A stretch of DNA of 64,000 nt from positions 1-64,000 of the forward strand of contig NZ_SMKQ01000003.1 in NCBI RefSeq assembly GCF_004348995.1, given 5' to 3'. The DNA comes from Nonomuraea terrae. GTDB taxonomy: Bacteria; Actinomycetota; Actinomycetes; Streptosporangiales; Streptosporangiaceae. Made by a program: the position numbers and the translations under genes. Under the pieces are notes generated by a model that was not told the DNA's origin, made no database searches, and saw only the letters and a list, made by a program, of their open reading frames with translations. Positions 1 through 9,498 of this stretch are shown piece after piece. Numbering within the stretch: position 1 is the first letter of the stretch; every line of letters starts with the position of its first letter.

Positions 1-1157
1 GTCGTCCACACCCCCGCCCACGCCAGGTACCGCTGATCGCCAGCACCGATCAGCACCCCGTCCAGCACGAACACCACCCCGCACACCGGCTGGAACAACG
101 CCACCGGCCACAGCACGGCCAGCAGCAGCCCGGCGACGTGCGGATCGGCGTCGAACAACACCGGCAGCACCGGCCGCGCGGCGATCACCAGCAGCCCGAG
201 CACCGCCCCCGACCAGACGCCCCACTGCACCATCCGCTTGGTCGCGGCCCGGGTGGCGGCGACGTCCCCTGCCCCGAGTGAACGCCCGGTGATGGCCTGC
301 CCGGCGATGGCGATGGCGTCCAGGGCGAAGGCGAGCAGTGTCCACACCTGGGTCGCGATGGCGTACGCGGCCAGCTCGGCCTCGCCCATCCGGGTGGCGA
401 TCACGGTGGCCACCACCAGCACGACCCGCAGGCACGCCGTACGGATGAGCAGCGCGAACCCGGCCGTGCCCGCCTGCCGGATCCCGCTCAGGTCGGGCGT
501 GAGCGGCGTGCCGAGCCGCCGCGCGCCGCGTGCCACCACGACGAGGTAGACGGCCGCGCCGAGGGTCTGTGCCAGCACGGTTCCCCACGCGGACCCGGCG
601 ATTCCCCAGTCCAGCCCGAGCACGAACCACGCGTTCAGCACCGCGTTCAGCGCGAACGACCCCACGGCCACCGCCAGCGGCGTCACCGTGTCCTGCAGCC
701 CGCGCAGCACCCCCGTCCCGGCCAGCACGACCAGCATCCCGGGCGTGCCGAGCAGGCTGATCCGCAGGTACGTCACCGCCTGCTCACTCTGTCCCGGGTT
801 CGCGCCGAACAGCTCCACCACGGGCGGAGCCAGCGGCCAGAACACGGCGATGAGCGCGACGCCGATGCCGAGCGCGAGCCAGATGCCGTCCACACCGCTG
901 CGCATGGCCCGGTCGTGGTTGCCGGCCCCGCTCTGCCGCGCCACGGAGGCCGTGGTGCCGTACGCGAGGAACACGCACAGGTTCACCAGTGTTGCCAGAA
1001 CCGCCCCTGCGACGCCCAGGGCGCCCACCGCCGTGGTGCCGAGGCCGTGTCCAACGATGGCGTAGTCGGCCAGCAGGAAGAGCGGCTCGGCCACGAGCGC
1101 TCCGAACGCGGGCACGGCCAGGCGGAGGATCTCCCGGTCTCGGGCGGTAATAGGCAT
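1..1157 (-). CDS. MATE family efflux transporter (C-terminus off the left edge)
   Basis: Reading leftward from the ATG at 1157 gives about 385 codons with no stop before the window edge, so the C-terminus is missing. The product is strongly hydrophobic with many membrane segments. It starts MPITARDREILRLAVPAFG and soon has LLADYAIVGHGLGT, the N-terminal pattern of MATE (DinF/NorM type) cation-coupled drug exporters; GVLRGLQDTVTPL lies mid-protein. Such proteins sit in the inner membrane and export cationic or antibiotic compounds. A MATE gene beside dnaB is common in actinobacteria; here it is divergent from dnaB across the DnaA-box region. The family call is firm, the substrate unknown. Confidence 0.9.
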   Translation of the reverse strand, partial: MPITARDREILRLAVPAFGALVAEPLFLLADYAIVGHGLGTTAVGALGVAGAVLATLVNLCVFLAYGTTASVARQSGAGNHDRAMRSGVDGIWLALGIGVALIAVFWPLAPPVVELFGANPGQSEQAVTYLRISLLGTPGMLVVLAGTGVLRGLQDTVTPLAVAVGSFALNAVLNAWFVLGLDWGIAGSAWGTVLAQTLGAAVYLVVVARGARRLGTPLTPDLSGIRQAGTAGFALLIRTACLRVVLVVATVIATRMGEAELAAYAIATQVWTLLAFALDAIAIAGQAITGRSLGAGDVAATRAATKRMVQWGVWSGAVLGLLVIAARPVLPVLFDADPHVAGLLLAVLWPVALFQPVCGVVFVLDGVLIGAGDQRYLAWAGVWT

Positions 1158-1265
1158 CGGTCCATTATGCCCATTACGCGGCGTGTCGCGGCAACTTTCT
1201 TTCCTCCACAGCCGGTGGACACTGTCTGACCAGGTCAGAGCGCATTCAGTGGATCTCCGCGAGAG

Positions 1266-1353
1266 TTATCCCCAGCCTCCGTCCACAGGCATTTCACACC
1301 CTGGGGGCCGTCGTCCACAGTTCGTCCACAGCTTGACCACAGAGTTGTCCACA
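1266..1353 (+). promoter_or_regulatory. Array of DnaA-box-like 9-mers upstream of dnaB
   Basis: Six same-orientation 9-mers resemble the actinobacterial DnaA box TTGTCCACA: TTATCCCCA (1266-1274), CCGTCCACA (1279-1287), TCGTCCACA (1311-1319), TCGTCCACA (1322-1330), TTGACCACA (1333-1341) and a perfect TTGTCCACA (1345-1353). The last four start 11-12 bp apart, one helical turn. The array fills the region between the divergent MATE and dnaB genes, so DnaA binding could control dnaB. It is not the usual oriC position, which is next to dnaA and dnaN. Confidence 0.65.
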
Positions 1354-1453
1354 GGCCACGTTGCCGTCGGCCCGAGACTCCGCGAAACTGTCACACCGGT
1401 CGGCTACAAGTGGGGGTGGTGCGACCGCCTGCAAGTGTGTTCTAGGGGGCGCC

Positions 1454-2812
1454 GTGACCATTGACGAAGAAGAGGCCGGTGCAGGCCCAGGATTCGAGCG
1501 CACGCCGCCCCACAACATCGAGGCGGAGCAGTCGGTGCTGGGCGGCATGCTGCTGTCCAAAGACGCCATCGCCGACGTCATCGAGATCATCCGGGCCGAC
1601 GACTTCTACCGTCCGGCCCACCAGATGGTCTACGACGTCGTCACCGATCTCTACGGCCGGGGCGAGCCCGCCGACGCCGTCACCGTCTTCGACGAGCTGC
1701 AGAAGCGCGGCGAGATGGCCCGGGTGGGCGGCGCCGCCTATCTCCACACCCTGACGGCCGTCGTCCCCACCGCCGCCAACGCCGGCTACTACGCCAAGAT
1801 CGTCCGTGAGCAGGCCGTCCTGCGCCGCCTCATCGAGGCCGGCACCCGCATCGTCTCCTACGGCTACGGCGGCCAGAACGAAGAGGTCGACGACCTGGTC
1901 GACCGCGCCCAGGCCGAGATCTACAAGGTCACCGAGCGGCGCACGTCCGAAGACTACGCGCCACTGGCCGACATCATGCCGGGAGCCCTCGACGAGCTTG
2001 AGGCCATCGGCAGCCGCGGCGGCCAGATGGTCGGCGTGCCGACCGGCTTCCAAGACCTCGACTCCCTCACCAACGGCCTCCACCCCGGCCAGATGATCGT
2101 CGTGGCAGCCCGGCCCGCCATCGGTAAAAGTACGCTAGGTCTGGATTTCGCCCGTTCTGCGGCGATCAAGCATGGGATGGCCACGGTCATCTTCTCGCTG
2201 GAGATGTCCCGCAACGAGATCACCATGCGTCTGCTGTCCGCCGAGGCGCGTGTCGCGCTCCATGCCATGCGCTCGGGCACGATGAGCGACGACGACTGGA
2301 CACGCCTGGCCCGGCGGATGAGCGAGGTGGCGGAGGCGCCGCTGTTCATCGACGACTCGCCCAACATGTCGATGATGGAGATCAGGGCCAAGTGCCGGCG
2401 GCTCAAGCAGCGCAACGACCTGAGGTTCGTGGTGATCGACTACCTCCAGCTGATGAGCTCCCCGAAGAAGACCGAGAGCCGCCAGAACGAGGTCTCGGAG
2501 ATCTCGCGTGCCATCAAGCTGCTGGCGAAGGAGCTCGAGGTGCCCGTCATCGCGATCTCCCAGCTCAACCGCGGCCCCGAGCAACGCACCGACAAACGCC
2601 CACAAGTCAGCGACCTCCGCGAATCGGGCAGCATCGAGCAGGACGCCGACATGGTCATCCTGCTCCACCGCGAAGACGCCTACGAGCGCGAGTCGCCCCG
2701 GGCCGGCGAGGCCGACCTGATCGTGGCCAAGCACCGTAACGGCCCCACCGCCACGGTGACGGTCGCGTTCCAGGGCCACTACAGCCGCTTCGTCGACATG
2801 GCCCAGCACTGA
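1454..2812 (+). CDS. dnaB: Replicative DNA helicase DnaB
   Basis: DnaB is the hexameric 5'-3' helicase that unwinds DNA at the fork and recruits primase. The N-terminal helical domain begins PPHNIEAEQSVLGGMLL. The RecA-like ATPase has Walker A ARPAIGKST at about residues 219-227 and a Walker B-like strand VVIDYLQLM. The C-terminal signatures SQLNRGPEQRTDKRP and SDLRESGSIEQDADM are typical. The GTG at 1454 is chosen because AGGGGG (1444-1449) precedes it and the product, 452 aa, is the normal size; an ATG at 1361 would add 31 residues unlike the family and run into the control region. There is no intein, though codons change character just after the P-loop. Confidence 0.96.
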   Translation: MTIDEEEAGAGPGFERTPPHNIEAEQSVLGGMLLSKDAIADVIEIIRADDFYRPAHQMVYDVVTDLYGRGEPADAVTVFDELQKRGEMARVGGAAYLHTLTAVVPTAANAGYYAKIVREQAVLRRLIEAGTRIVSYGYGGQNEEVDDLVDRAQAEIYKVTERRTSEDYAPLADIMPGALDELEAIGSRGGQMVGVPTGFQDLDSLTNGLHPGQMIVVAARPAIGKSTLGLDFARSAAIKHGMATVIFSLEMSRNEITMRLLSAEARVALHAMRSGTMSDDDWTRLARRMSEVAEAPLFIDDSPNMSMMEIRAKCRRLKQRNDLRFVVIDYLQLMSSPKKTESRQNEVSEISRAIKLLAKELEVPVIAISQLNRGPEQRTDKRPQVSDLRESGSIEQDADMVILLHREDAYERESPRAGEADLIVAKHRNGPTATVTVAFQGHYSRFVDMAQH

Positions 2813-2946
2813 CACGCTCCCCGGGTCCAGTACGCGAGGCCGGCGACCCGGCAACACTCGGCTCCTGGGTCGCGGCGCCCCCAACAGCCGCAGGAGAGGA
2901 ATAGGCTCAGGCGGAAGTTCGGCGGCCACAGGAGTCAGGAGGGCAT

Positions 2947-5900
2947 GTGAGCGACTCGTTCGTACACCTGCATGTTCATACCGAGTACAGCATGCTCGAC
3001 GGGGCGGCCAAGATGAAACCGCTGGTCGCAGAGGCCGAGCGGCTCGGTATGCCGGCGATCGCGATGTCCGATCACGGCAACATGTTCGGGGCGTACGACT
3101 TCCAGTCGGTCGCCAAGAACAGCTCCGTCAAGCCGATCATCGGGATCGAGGCGTACGTGGCGCCCGGCTCCCGGTTCTTCAAGAAGCCTGTCTTCTGGGG
3201 TTCACGCGCGGAGACCGGCGTGGCCGACGTCGAAGGCGGCAAGGACGTCTCCGGCGGCGGCCGGTACACCCACATGACGATGTGGGCGAAGGACGCGACC
3301 GGGCTGAGGAACCTGTTCCGCCTGTCCTCACTGGCCAGCTTCGAGGGCTACTACGGCAAGCCCCGCATGGACCAGGAGCTGATCTCCCAGTACGCGGACG
3401 GGATCATCGCCACCACCGGCTGCCCTTCCGGTGTCGTGCAGACCCGGTTGCGGCTCGGCCAGTACGACGAGGCCGTCAAGGCCGCCGGCGAATACCAGGA
3501 GATCTTCGGCAAGGAGAACTACTTCCTGGAGTTGATGGACCACGGCATCGACATCGAGCGGGAAGTGCGCGCCGACCTGCTCAAGCTGGCCAAGCAGCTC
3601 AACATCCCGCTGCTGGTCACCAACGACTCCCACTACGTGACCGAGGACCAGGCCGACGCGCACGACAGCCTCCTGTGCGTCGGCGTCGGCAAGAACAAGG
3701 ACGACCCGAATCGGTTCAAGTTCAACGGGTCCGGCTACTACCTCAAGACCTCGCAGGAGATGCGGGCGCTGTTCCCCGACATGCCGGAGGCGTGCGACAA
3801 CACCCTGCTCGTCGCCGACATGATCGGCGACTACAGCGAGGTGTTCGCCGAAGTGAACCGGATGCCGGACTACCCCGACGTTCCCGAGGGCGAGACGCAG
3901 GAGTCATGGCTGCGCAAGGAGGTCGAACGCGGCCTGGTCATGCGGTACGGCGACCCGGTCCCCGCCGAGGTGACGGAGCGGTACGAGACCGAGATGAAGG
4001 TCATCGGCCCGATGGGGTTCTCCTCCTACTTCCTCGTGGTCGCCGACATCTGCCGGCACGCCCGGGAGAACGGCATCGCGGTCGGTCCCGGCCGAGGATC
4101 CGCCACCGGCTCCATCGTCGCCTACGCCACCCGCATCACCGAGCTTGACCCGCTGGAGCACGGTCTGCTGTTCGAGCGGTTCCTCAACCCCGAGCGCATC
4201 AACCCGCCGGACGTCGACCTCGACTTCGACGACCGCCAGCGCGACCGCATGGTGGCCTACGTCACCCAGAAGTACGGCAGCGCCATGACCGCCCAGGTCA
4301 ACACGTTCGGCACGATCAAGGCCAAGGCCGCCGTCAAGGATGCCAGCAGGATCCTCGGTTATCCGTTCGCGGTAGGCGACAAGATCACCAAGGCGATGCC
4401 GCCGGACGTCATGGGCAAAGGCGTCCCCCTGGCGGAGCTGTTCAACGAGGACCACCCCCGCTACAACGAGGGCACCGAGATCCGCGCCCTGTACGAGTCC
4501 GACGTCGACGTGCGCAAGGTGATCGACACCGGCCGCGGCATCGAAGGACTCATCCGCGGCACCGGCGTGCACGCGGCCGCGGTCATCCTGTCGTCGGACC
4601 CGCTGCTCGACCTCATCCCGATGCACATGCGGGACAAGGACAAGGTGATCATCACCGGGTTCGACTATCCGTCGTGCGAAGCGATGGGCCTGGTGAAGAT
4701 GGACTTCCTGGGCCTGCGAAACCTCGGCATCATCGACCACGCCATCAAGATCATCAAGCAGAACCGGGGCGTCACCCTCGACACCCTGGAACTGCCGCTC
4801 GATGACAACAAGACGTACGAGCTGCTCGCCCGCGGCGACACCCTCGGCGTGTTCCAGCTCGACGGCGGCCCCATGCGCCAGCTGCTGAAACTCATGGAGC
4901 CGACCCGGTTCGAGGACATCGCCGCCGTGCTCGCCCTCTACCGGCCGGGCCCGATGGCGGCCAACGCGCACACCAACTACGCGCACCGCAAGAACGGCCG
5001 CCAGGACATCGAACCCATCCACCCCGAGCTGAAGGACGCGCTGGAGCCGATCCTCGGCCCCACCTTCCACCTGCTCGTCTACCAAGAGCAGATCATGGCC
5101 GTCGCCCGGGAACTGGCCGGCTACTCGCTCGGCGGCGCCGACCTGCTCCGCCGCGCCATGGGCAAGAAGAAGCCCGAGATCCTGGCCAAGGAGTTCGCCA
5201 ACTTCCAAGCCGGCATGCGCGGCAACGGCTACAGCGACGAGTCCATCCAGGCGCTGTGGGACGTCATGCTGCCGTTCTCCGGATACGCGTTCAACAAGTC
5301 GCACACCGCCGGGTACGGTCTCGTCGCGTACTGGACCGCCTACCTCAAGGCCAACTACCCCGCCGAGTACATGGCCGCCCTGCTCACCAGCGTGGGCGAC
5401 GACAAGGACAAGGCGGCCGTCTATCTGGCCGAGTGCCGCAAGATGGGCATCCAGGTGCTGCCGCCCGACGTCAACGACAGCCAGCTCGACTTCGTCGCGG
5501 TCGGAGACGACAAGGTCAGGTTCGGCATGGGCGCGGTCCGCAACGTCGGTGAGAACGTCGTCGACGGCATCGTCAAGGCCCGCACGGAGAAGGGCGCCTA
5601 CCGCGACTTCAACGACTACCTCGACAAGGTGCCGCTCGTCGTCTGCAACAAACGCGTGATCGAGTCGCTGATCAAGGCCGGGGCGTTCGACTCGCTCGAC
5701 CACCAGCGCAAGGCCCTGCTGATGATCCACGAGCAGGCGGTCGATTCGGTCATCGACATCAAGAAGAACGAAGCCCACGGCCAAGACTCGCTGTTCGGGG
5801 GCATCGACGACGACGGAGCCGGCGAAGCGTTCTCCGTCCAGATCCCGGACATGGAGTGGGACAAGAAGACCAAGCTCGACTTCGAGCGGGAAATGCTCGG

Positions 5901-6501
5901 CCTGTACGTGTCCGACCACCCGCTGGCCGGCACCGAACGGCTGCTCGCCCGTAACCGGGACACCACCATCGTCGACCTGCTCGACAGCGGCCGGGAGGAC
6001 CGCGGCGACGTCCGCGTGTGCGGCCTGATCACGAAGGTGGACAAGCGCGTCAACAAGGCCGGCAACCTGTGGGCCATCGCCACGGTGGAGGACATGGACG
6101 GTGCCGTGGAGTGCCTGTTCTTCCCGAGGTCGTACGAGCTGTACTCGCTGGAGCTCCGCGAGGACGCCGTGGTGTCGGTCGCCGGGCAGATCAACAACCG
6201 CGACGGAGCCATCTCGATCTTCGCGACCGAGCTGACACCGATCGACGTGTCGGGAGTCAGCAGCGACTCCGGGCATCCGGTGACCCTGCAGCTGCGTGAG
6301 GAACGCATCAATCAGCAGCTGGTGGAAGAACTGCGCAATGTGCTGAAGCAGCACGAAGGACCGGTGCCGGTGCTGGTGAACCTGCGCCGCGCGGCAGGGA
6401 AGACGGTCGTGTTGTCGCTGCCGGGATTCCGGGTCAATCCCGAACCGTCGTTCGCCGCCGACATCAAGCAGTTGTTCGGGCCGGAGGCGATCTCCCTTTG
6501 A
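2947..6501 (+). CDS. dnaE: DNA polymerase III subunit alpha (DnaE1)
   Basis: This is the catalytic subunit of the replicative polymerase, 1184 aa, usual for DnaE1. The N-terminal PHP domain opens with HLHVHTEYSMLDG. The palm carries PDVDLDFDD at about 421-429, with D424 and D426 as the likely metal-binding aspartates. The finger region has FNKSHTAGYG, and a C-terminal OB fold contains VRVCGLITKV. The GTG start at 2947 follows AGGAGGG (2937-2943). A TAGGCT hexamer at 2902-2907 could be a -10 element, so it may have its own promoter although dnaB ends only 134 bp upstream. The stop overlaps the start of the next small gene. Confidence 0.96.
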   Translation: MSDSFVHLHVHTEYSMLDGAAKMKPLVAEAERLGMPAIAMSDHGNMFGAYDFQSVAKNSSVKPIIGIEAYVAPGSRFFKKPVFWGSRAETGVADVEGGKDVSGGGRYTHMTMWAKDATGLRNLFRLSSLASFEGYYGKPRMDQELISQYADGIIATTGCPSGVVQTRLRLGQYDEAVKAAGEYQEIFGKENYFLELMDHGIDIEREVRADLLKLAKQLNIPLLVTNDSHYVTEDQADAHDSLLCVGVGKNKDDPNRFKFNGSGYYLKTSQEMRALFPDMPEACDNTLLVADMIGDYSEVFAEVNRMPDYPDVPEGETQESWLRKEVERGLVMRYGDPVPAEVTERYETEMKVIGPMGFSSYFLVVADICRHARENGIAVGPGRGSATGSIVAYATRITELDPLEHGLLFERFLNPERINPPDVDLDFDDRQRDRMVAYVTQKYGSAMTAQVNTFGTIKAKAAVKDASRILGYPFAVGDKITKAMPPDVMGKGVPLAELFNEDHPRYNEGTEIRALYESDVDVRKVIDTGRGIEGLIRGTGVHAAAVILSSDPLLDLIPMHMRDKDKVIITGFDYPSCEAMGLVKMDFLGLRNLGIIDHAIKIIKQNRGVTLDTLELPLDDNKTYELLARGDTLGVFQLDGGPMRQLLKLMEPTRFEDIAAVLALYRPGPMAANAHTNYAHRKNGRQDIEPIHPELKDALEPILGPTFHLLVYQEQIMAVARELAGYSLGGADLLRRAMGKKKPEILAKEFANFQAGMRGNGYSDESIQALWDVMLPFSGYAFNKSHTAGYGLVAYWTAYLKANYPAEYMAALLTSVGDDKDKAAVYLAECRKMGIQVLPPDVNDSQLDFVAVGDDKVRFGMGAVRNVGENVVDGIVKARTEKGAYRDFNDYLDKVPLVVCNKRVIESLIKAGAFDSLDHQRKALLMIHEQAVDSVIDIKKNEAHGQDSLFGGIDDDGAGEAFSVQIPDMEWDKKTKLDFEREMLGLYVSDHPLAGTERLLARNRDTTIVDLLDSGREDRGDVRVCGLITKVDKRVNKAGNLWAIATVEDMDGAVECLFFPRSYELYSLELREDAVVSVAGQINNRDGAISIFATELTPIDVSGVSSDSGHPVTLQLREERINQQLVEELRNVLKQHEGPVPVLVNLRRAAGKTVVLSLPGFRVNPEPSFAADIKQLFGPEAISL

Positions 6502-6860
6502 CCCAGCGGCGGATCGACATCGTCTCCAGCCAGGAGCCGCCGACGTGCCCCCGCTGCCGTCAGGAGGGGCTGCTGCTGGCGCGGGTGCCGTACGGCTGGA
6601 CGAACGCCGGCGGCGCCGCGGTGGAAGGCAGGAACGAGGTCGTGCTGTGCGCCGCATGCGACACGAACGCCCCGCACGCGGCCCCGCTCATCGCGTGGTT
6701 CCACGTGCGGGGCACCGTCGAGCCCGACTACAGCGAAGAGTTCCTCCGCCTGCTGGCGGGGTGGGCCGAACAGGTTTCTGTTCCGCCGCTCGACCGGCAG
6801 CGGCTCGAGACCGAGATCGAGCAGTGGCGGCGCGGACGTACGGTAGCCCGCCGTACATGA
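6498..6860 (+). CDS. Small zinc-ribbon protein, possibly DUF6300
   Basis: The TTG start at 6498 overlaps the dnaE stop (TTGA), so it is probably translationally coupled to dnaE. The 120-residue product has two Cys pairs, CPRC at about 17-20 and CAAC at about 51-54, spaced as a zinc ribbon, then a conserved-looking IAWFHVRGTVEP stretch. The layout recalls actinobacterial DUF6300 proteins, whose function is unknown; that family name is from memory and unchecked. Nothing suggests catalysis. Its position behind dnaE hints at a link to replication only by neighbourhood. Confidence 0.6.
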   Translation: MTQRRIDIVSSQEPPTCPRCRQEGLLLARVPYGWTNAGGAAVEGRNEVVLCAACDTNAPHAAPLIAWFHVRGTVEPDYSEEFLRLLAGWAEQVSVPPLDRQRLETEIEQWRRGRTVARRT

Positions 6861-6976
6861 GAAGGGGCTCCCCGGCGAGTGGACCCTGGATGTGACAGAA
6901 CAGACAACCAACACGGGATGAGGGCTGATCGTTTCGGTGCTCTAGCGAGGGACTGAAGCGAAAGGGAAAGAACGCC

Positions 6977-7423
6977 ATGACCATCCTCGTCGCCTACGAC
7001 GGCTCGGCAGACTCGCGGGCCGCCATCGAGTTCGCGGCACAACACCTCGCGGCCGAGCCCGCGGTCGTCATCACGGTGTGGGAGCCGCTGCTCGTGCAAC
7101 TCAAGAAGTATCCGCTGGCGGCCGGCTCGATCGACCCCGCCACCGAGGACGAGGCGCACGCCGAGGCCGAGCGGCACGCCAAGGAGGGGGCCGACCTGGC
7201 GCTCGCCTCGGGGCTCAGGGACGTCACCTATCGTGCGGTGGCCGACAACGAGTCGATCTGGAAGACGATCGTGGACGTGGCCGACGAGATCGACGCCTCG
7301 GTGATCGTGACCGGTTCGCGCGGCCTGGCCGGCGTCAGGTCGGTGCTGCTGGGCAGTGTCTCCAACCACGTGCTGCACCACGCGCACCGGCCGATGCTCA
7401 TCGTGCCGCCGGCGAAGGCGTGA
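6977..7423 (+). CDS. Universal stress protein (UspA family)
   Basis: A single 148-residue Usp domain. It starts [20 protein letters not shown], the first strand and helix of the fold, and ends with [20 protein letters not shown], the G-x2-G-x9-G-S/N nucleotide-binding signature of ATP-binding Usp proteins. These small cytoplasmic proteins bind ATP and are induced by growth arrest or hypoxia in actinobacteria. GAAAGGGAAAG precedes the ATG. The last 26 bases overlap the 3' end of the convergent soxR gene. Confidence 0.92.
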   Translation: MTILVAYDGSADSRAAIEFAAQHLAAEPAVVITVWEPLLVQLKKYPLAAGSIDPATEDEAHAEAERHAKEGADLALASGLRDVTYRAVADNESIWKTIVDVADEIDASVIVTGSRGLAGVRSVLLGSVSNHVLHHAHRPMLIVPPAKA

Positions 7424-7901
7424 CGCGGCAGTCCTGAGGCGGGCACAGCCGGGTGTCGATGCGCCGCGCACCCGGCCCCTCCTCGCCCAGCCGGTCGTGC
7501 GGGTTGGCGACCGGGCACAGGTCGAGCGACAGGCAGCCGCAGCCGATGCAGTCGGTGAGGTCGTCGCGCAGCCGCTGGAGCTGCTCGATGCGGTCGTCGA
7601 GCTCGCCACGCCAGGCCGCCGACAGCCGGGCCCAGTCGGCGCGGGTGGGGGTGCGCCCGTCGGGCAGCTCGGCCAGGGCGTCCTTGATGACCTTCAGCGG
7701 GATGCCGATGCGCTGGGCGAGCCTGATGAAGGCGACCCTGCGCAGGCTGTCACGGCTGTAGCGGCGCTGGTTGCCGGCCGTGCGCCGGCTGCTGATCAGA
7801 CCCTTGGACTCGTAGAAGTGCAGGGCGGAGACGGCCACGCCGCTGCGTTCGGCGAGCTGGCCGACCGTGAGTTCCTTGGTGTTCCACGCGACCTTCGACA
7901 T
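7398..7901 (-). CDS. soxR: Redox-sensitive transcriptional activator SoxR
   Basis: A MerR-family activator of 167 aa. The N-terminal winged helix reads [20 protein letters not shown], a dimer coiled coil follows, and the [2Fe-2S] cluster motif C-x2-C-x-C-x5-C is complete (C118, C121, C123, C129). SoxR is switched on by oxidation of this cluster; in actinobacteria it usually answers redox-active compounds and controls oxidoreductases or exporters rather than soxS. Only 9 bp separate it from the lrp-like gene upstream on the same strand, so they may be cotranscribed. The C-terminal tail after the cluster is longer than in E. coli SoxR, as usual in actinobacteria. Confidence 0.94.
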   Translation of the reverse strand: MSKVAWNTKELTVGQLAERSGVAVSALHFYESKGLISSRRTAGNQRRYSRDSLRRVAFIRLAQRIGIPLKVIKDALAELPDGRTPTRADWARLSAAWRGELDDRIEQLQRLRDDLTDCIGCGCLSLDLCPVANPHDRLGEEGPGARRIDTRLCPPQDCRVTPSPAAR

Positions 7902-7910
7902 ACCTGAACA

Positions 7911-8342
7911 TTACTTAAGAGTTCGCTCGACGAGCGTCTCCAGGACGACGATCGTCTGCGTCCCGGTCACGCCGTCCACCTCGAAGACCCGGCGCAGGAG
8001 GTCCTGCAGCTCGCCGGTGCCCGACGTGCGGACCTTCAGCAGCAGTGACGCCGGCCCCGCGATGACGTGGGCCTCCTCGACCTCCGGGATCGCCGCCAGC
8101 GCGGCTCTGCTGCCGCCCATCCACGCGCCGCCGTCGACCAGCACGTACGCCGTCACCGTACGCCCGAGCGCCGCCTGGTCCACCTCGACCGTGGTGCGCC
8201 GGATCACCCCGCGTTCGCGCAGTTTCCGTACCCGCTCGTGCGCCGCCCCGCCGGACAGCCCCACGGCCTCTCCCAGCGCCGCGTACGACCGGGTCGCGTC
8301 CTCTTGCAGCAGGCCGATCAGCATCCTGTCGATATCGTCCAC
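7911..8342 (-). CDS. Lrp/AsnC family transcriptional regulator
   Basis: The 143-residue product has the Lrp layout: an N-terminal helix-turn-helix (MDDIDRMLIGLLQEDATRSY, then GEAVGLSGGAAHERVRKLRE) and a C-terminal RAM ligand-binding domain from about residue 62 with VEEAHVIAGPASLLLKV. Family members bind amino acids or small metabolites and form octamers. It is divergent from the SMP-30 gene across a short gap, the usual arrangement of a local regulator and its target, and lies just upstream of soxR. Confidence 0.9.
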   Translation of the reverse strand: MDDIDRMLIGLLQEDATRSYAALGEAVGLSGGAAHERVRKLRERGVIRRTTVEVDQAALGRTVTAYVLVDGGAWMGGSRAALAAIPEVEEAHVIAGPASLLLKVRTSGTGELQDLLRRVFEVDGVTGTQTIVVLETLVERTLK

Positions 8343-8398
8343 AACCGAATGATATCTGGCAGTTTTACCAAGACACCGAACAGCGTATGGTTTGCCGT

Positions 8399-9304
8399 AT
8401 GGAAACGATCGCCACCGAGTTCGAGGTGCTGGACGAGCGGTTCGCCGGAGTCGGCGGAGACGACCGGATGGAGGTGCTGCACAGAGGCGCCCGCTGGGCG
8501 GAGGGGCCGGTCTACTTCCCCGCCGGCCGGTTCCTGGTCTGGAGCGACATCCCCAGCGACCGGCTGCTGCGCTGGGACGAGATGACCGGTGCGGTGGGCC
8601 CGTTCCGCAGCCCGGCCGGTTACACCAACGGCAACACGCTCGACCGCGAGGGCCGCCTCGTCTCCTGCGAGCACGGTGGCCGCCGCGTCACCCGCACCGA
8701 GCACGACGGCTCGATCACCGTGATCGCCGACCGCTGGCAGGGCAGGCGGTTCAACAGCCCCAACGACGTGGTGGTCCGCTCCGACGGCTCGATCTGGTTC
8801 ACCGACCCGCCGTACGGCATCCTCAGCGACTACGAGGGGCACGCCGCCGACCAGGAGATCGACGGCTGCCACGTCTACCGGGCCGACCCGGTGACGGGCG
8901 AGGTGCGCATGGTGGCCGGCGACTTCGACCGGCCCAACGGCCTGGCCTTCTCGCTGGACGAGCGGCGCCTCTACATCGCCGACACCCCCGGCAAGCATGT
9001 GCGGGTGTTCGACGTGGCCGACGACGGCACCCTGTCGGGAGGCAAGGTCTTCGCCGAGGCCGAGGACGGCTTCGACGGCCTGCGCCTCGACAACACCGGC
9101 CGCGTCTGGGCCTCGGCCGGCAAATCCGTGCTCTGCTTCGACCCCGACGGCACCGTGATCGGCCGGCTCCGGTTCCCGGAGCCCACGTCCAACCTGGTTT
9201 TCGGCGGCCTCAAGCGCAACCGGATGTTCATCACGGCGTGCACCTCGCTCTACTCCCTGATGACCAACGTCACCGGCGCCCGCCCGATCTGGGCACGTCG
9301 CTGA
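8399..9304 (+). CDS. SMP-30/gluconolactonase/LRE family hydrolase
   Basis: A six-bladed beta-propeller lactonase, 301 aa from the ATG at 8399; an in-frame ATG at 8387 would add four residues. Family landmarks are RWAEGPVYFPAGRFLVWSD, RFNSPNDVVVRSDGSIWFTD and DRPNGLAFSLDERRLYIAD, which supply the glutamate, asparagine and aspartate that hold the catalytic divalent metal. Such enzymes hydrolyse sugar lactones; the true substrate cannot be read from sequence. The divergent Lrp gene is the likely regulator. Confidence 0.92.
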   Translation: METIATEFEVLDERFAGVGGDDRMEVLHRGARWAEGPVYFPAGRFLVWSDIPSDRLLRWDEMTGAVGPFRSPAGYTNGNTLDREGRLVSCEHGGRRVTRTEHDGSITVIADRWQGRRFNSPNDVVVRSDGSIWFTDPPYGILSDYEGHAADQEIDGCHVYRADPVTGEVRMVAGDFDRPNGLAFSLDERRLYIADTPGKHVRVFDVADDGTLSGGKVFAEAEDGFDGLRLDNTGRVWASAGKSVLCFDPDGTVIGRLRFPEPTSNLVFGGLKRNRMFITACTSLYSLMTNVTGARPIWARR

Positions 9305-9498
9305 GAATCAGACACACGGAGACTGACCAGCGAAAACGTTCGGCGGGTCGTCAGCGGTTCCAGCCTGTCCCACCCTAGTCTGATCATGCACGCCAAGGCA
9401 GCCGTGTAATCGAAAGTCACGAGGGCTTCCTCGCGGTGCAGGCGGTCATCCCCTCTGGCCGAATTTCTTTCATTCGGTGATATTCGGTAGGAGGACAC

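Noticed and set aside
1266-1353. Chromosomal origin oriC
   Set aside because: DnaA-box-like sites are present, but no dnaA or dnaN flanks them and there is no clear AT-rich unwinding region.
3904-6657. Minus-strand open frame of 917 codons
   Set aside because: Lies antisense to dnaE; its composition (Val/Asp/His/Arg-rich, no family motif) is the usual shadow of a GC-rich gene.
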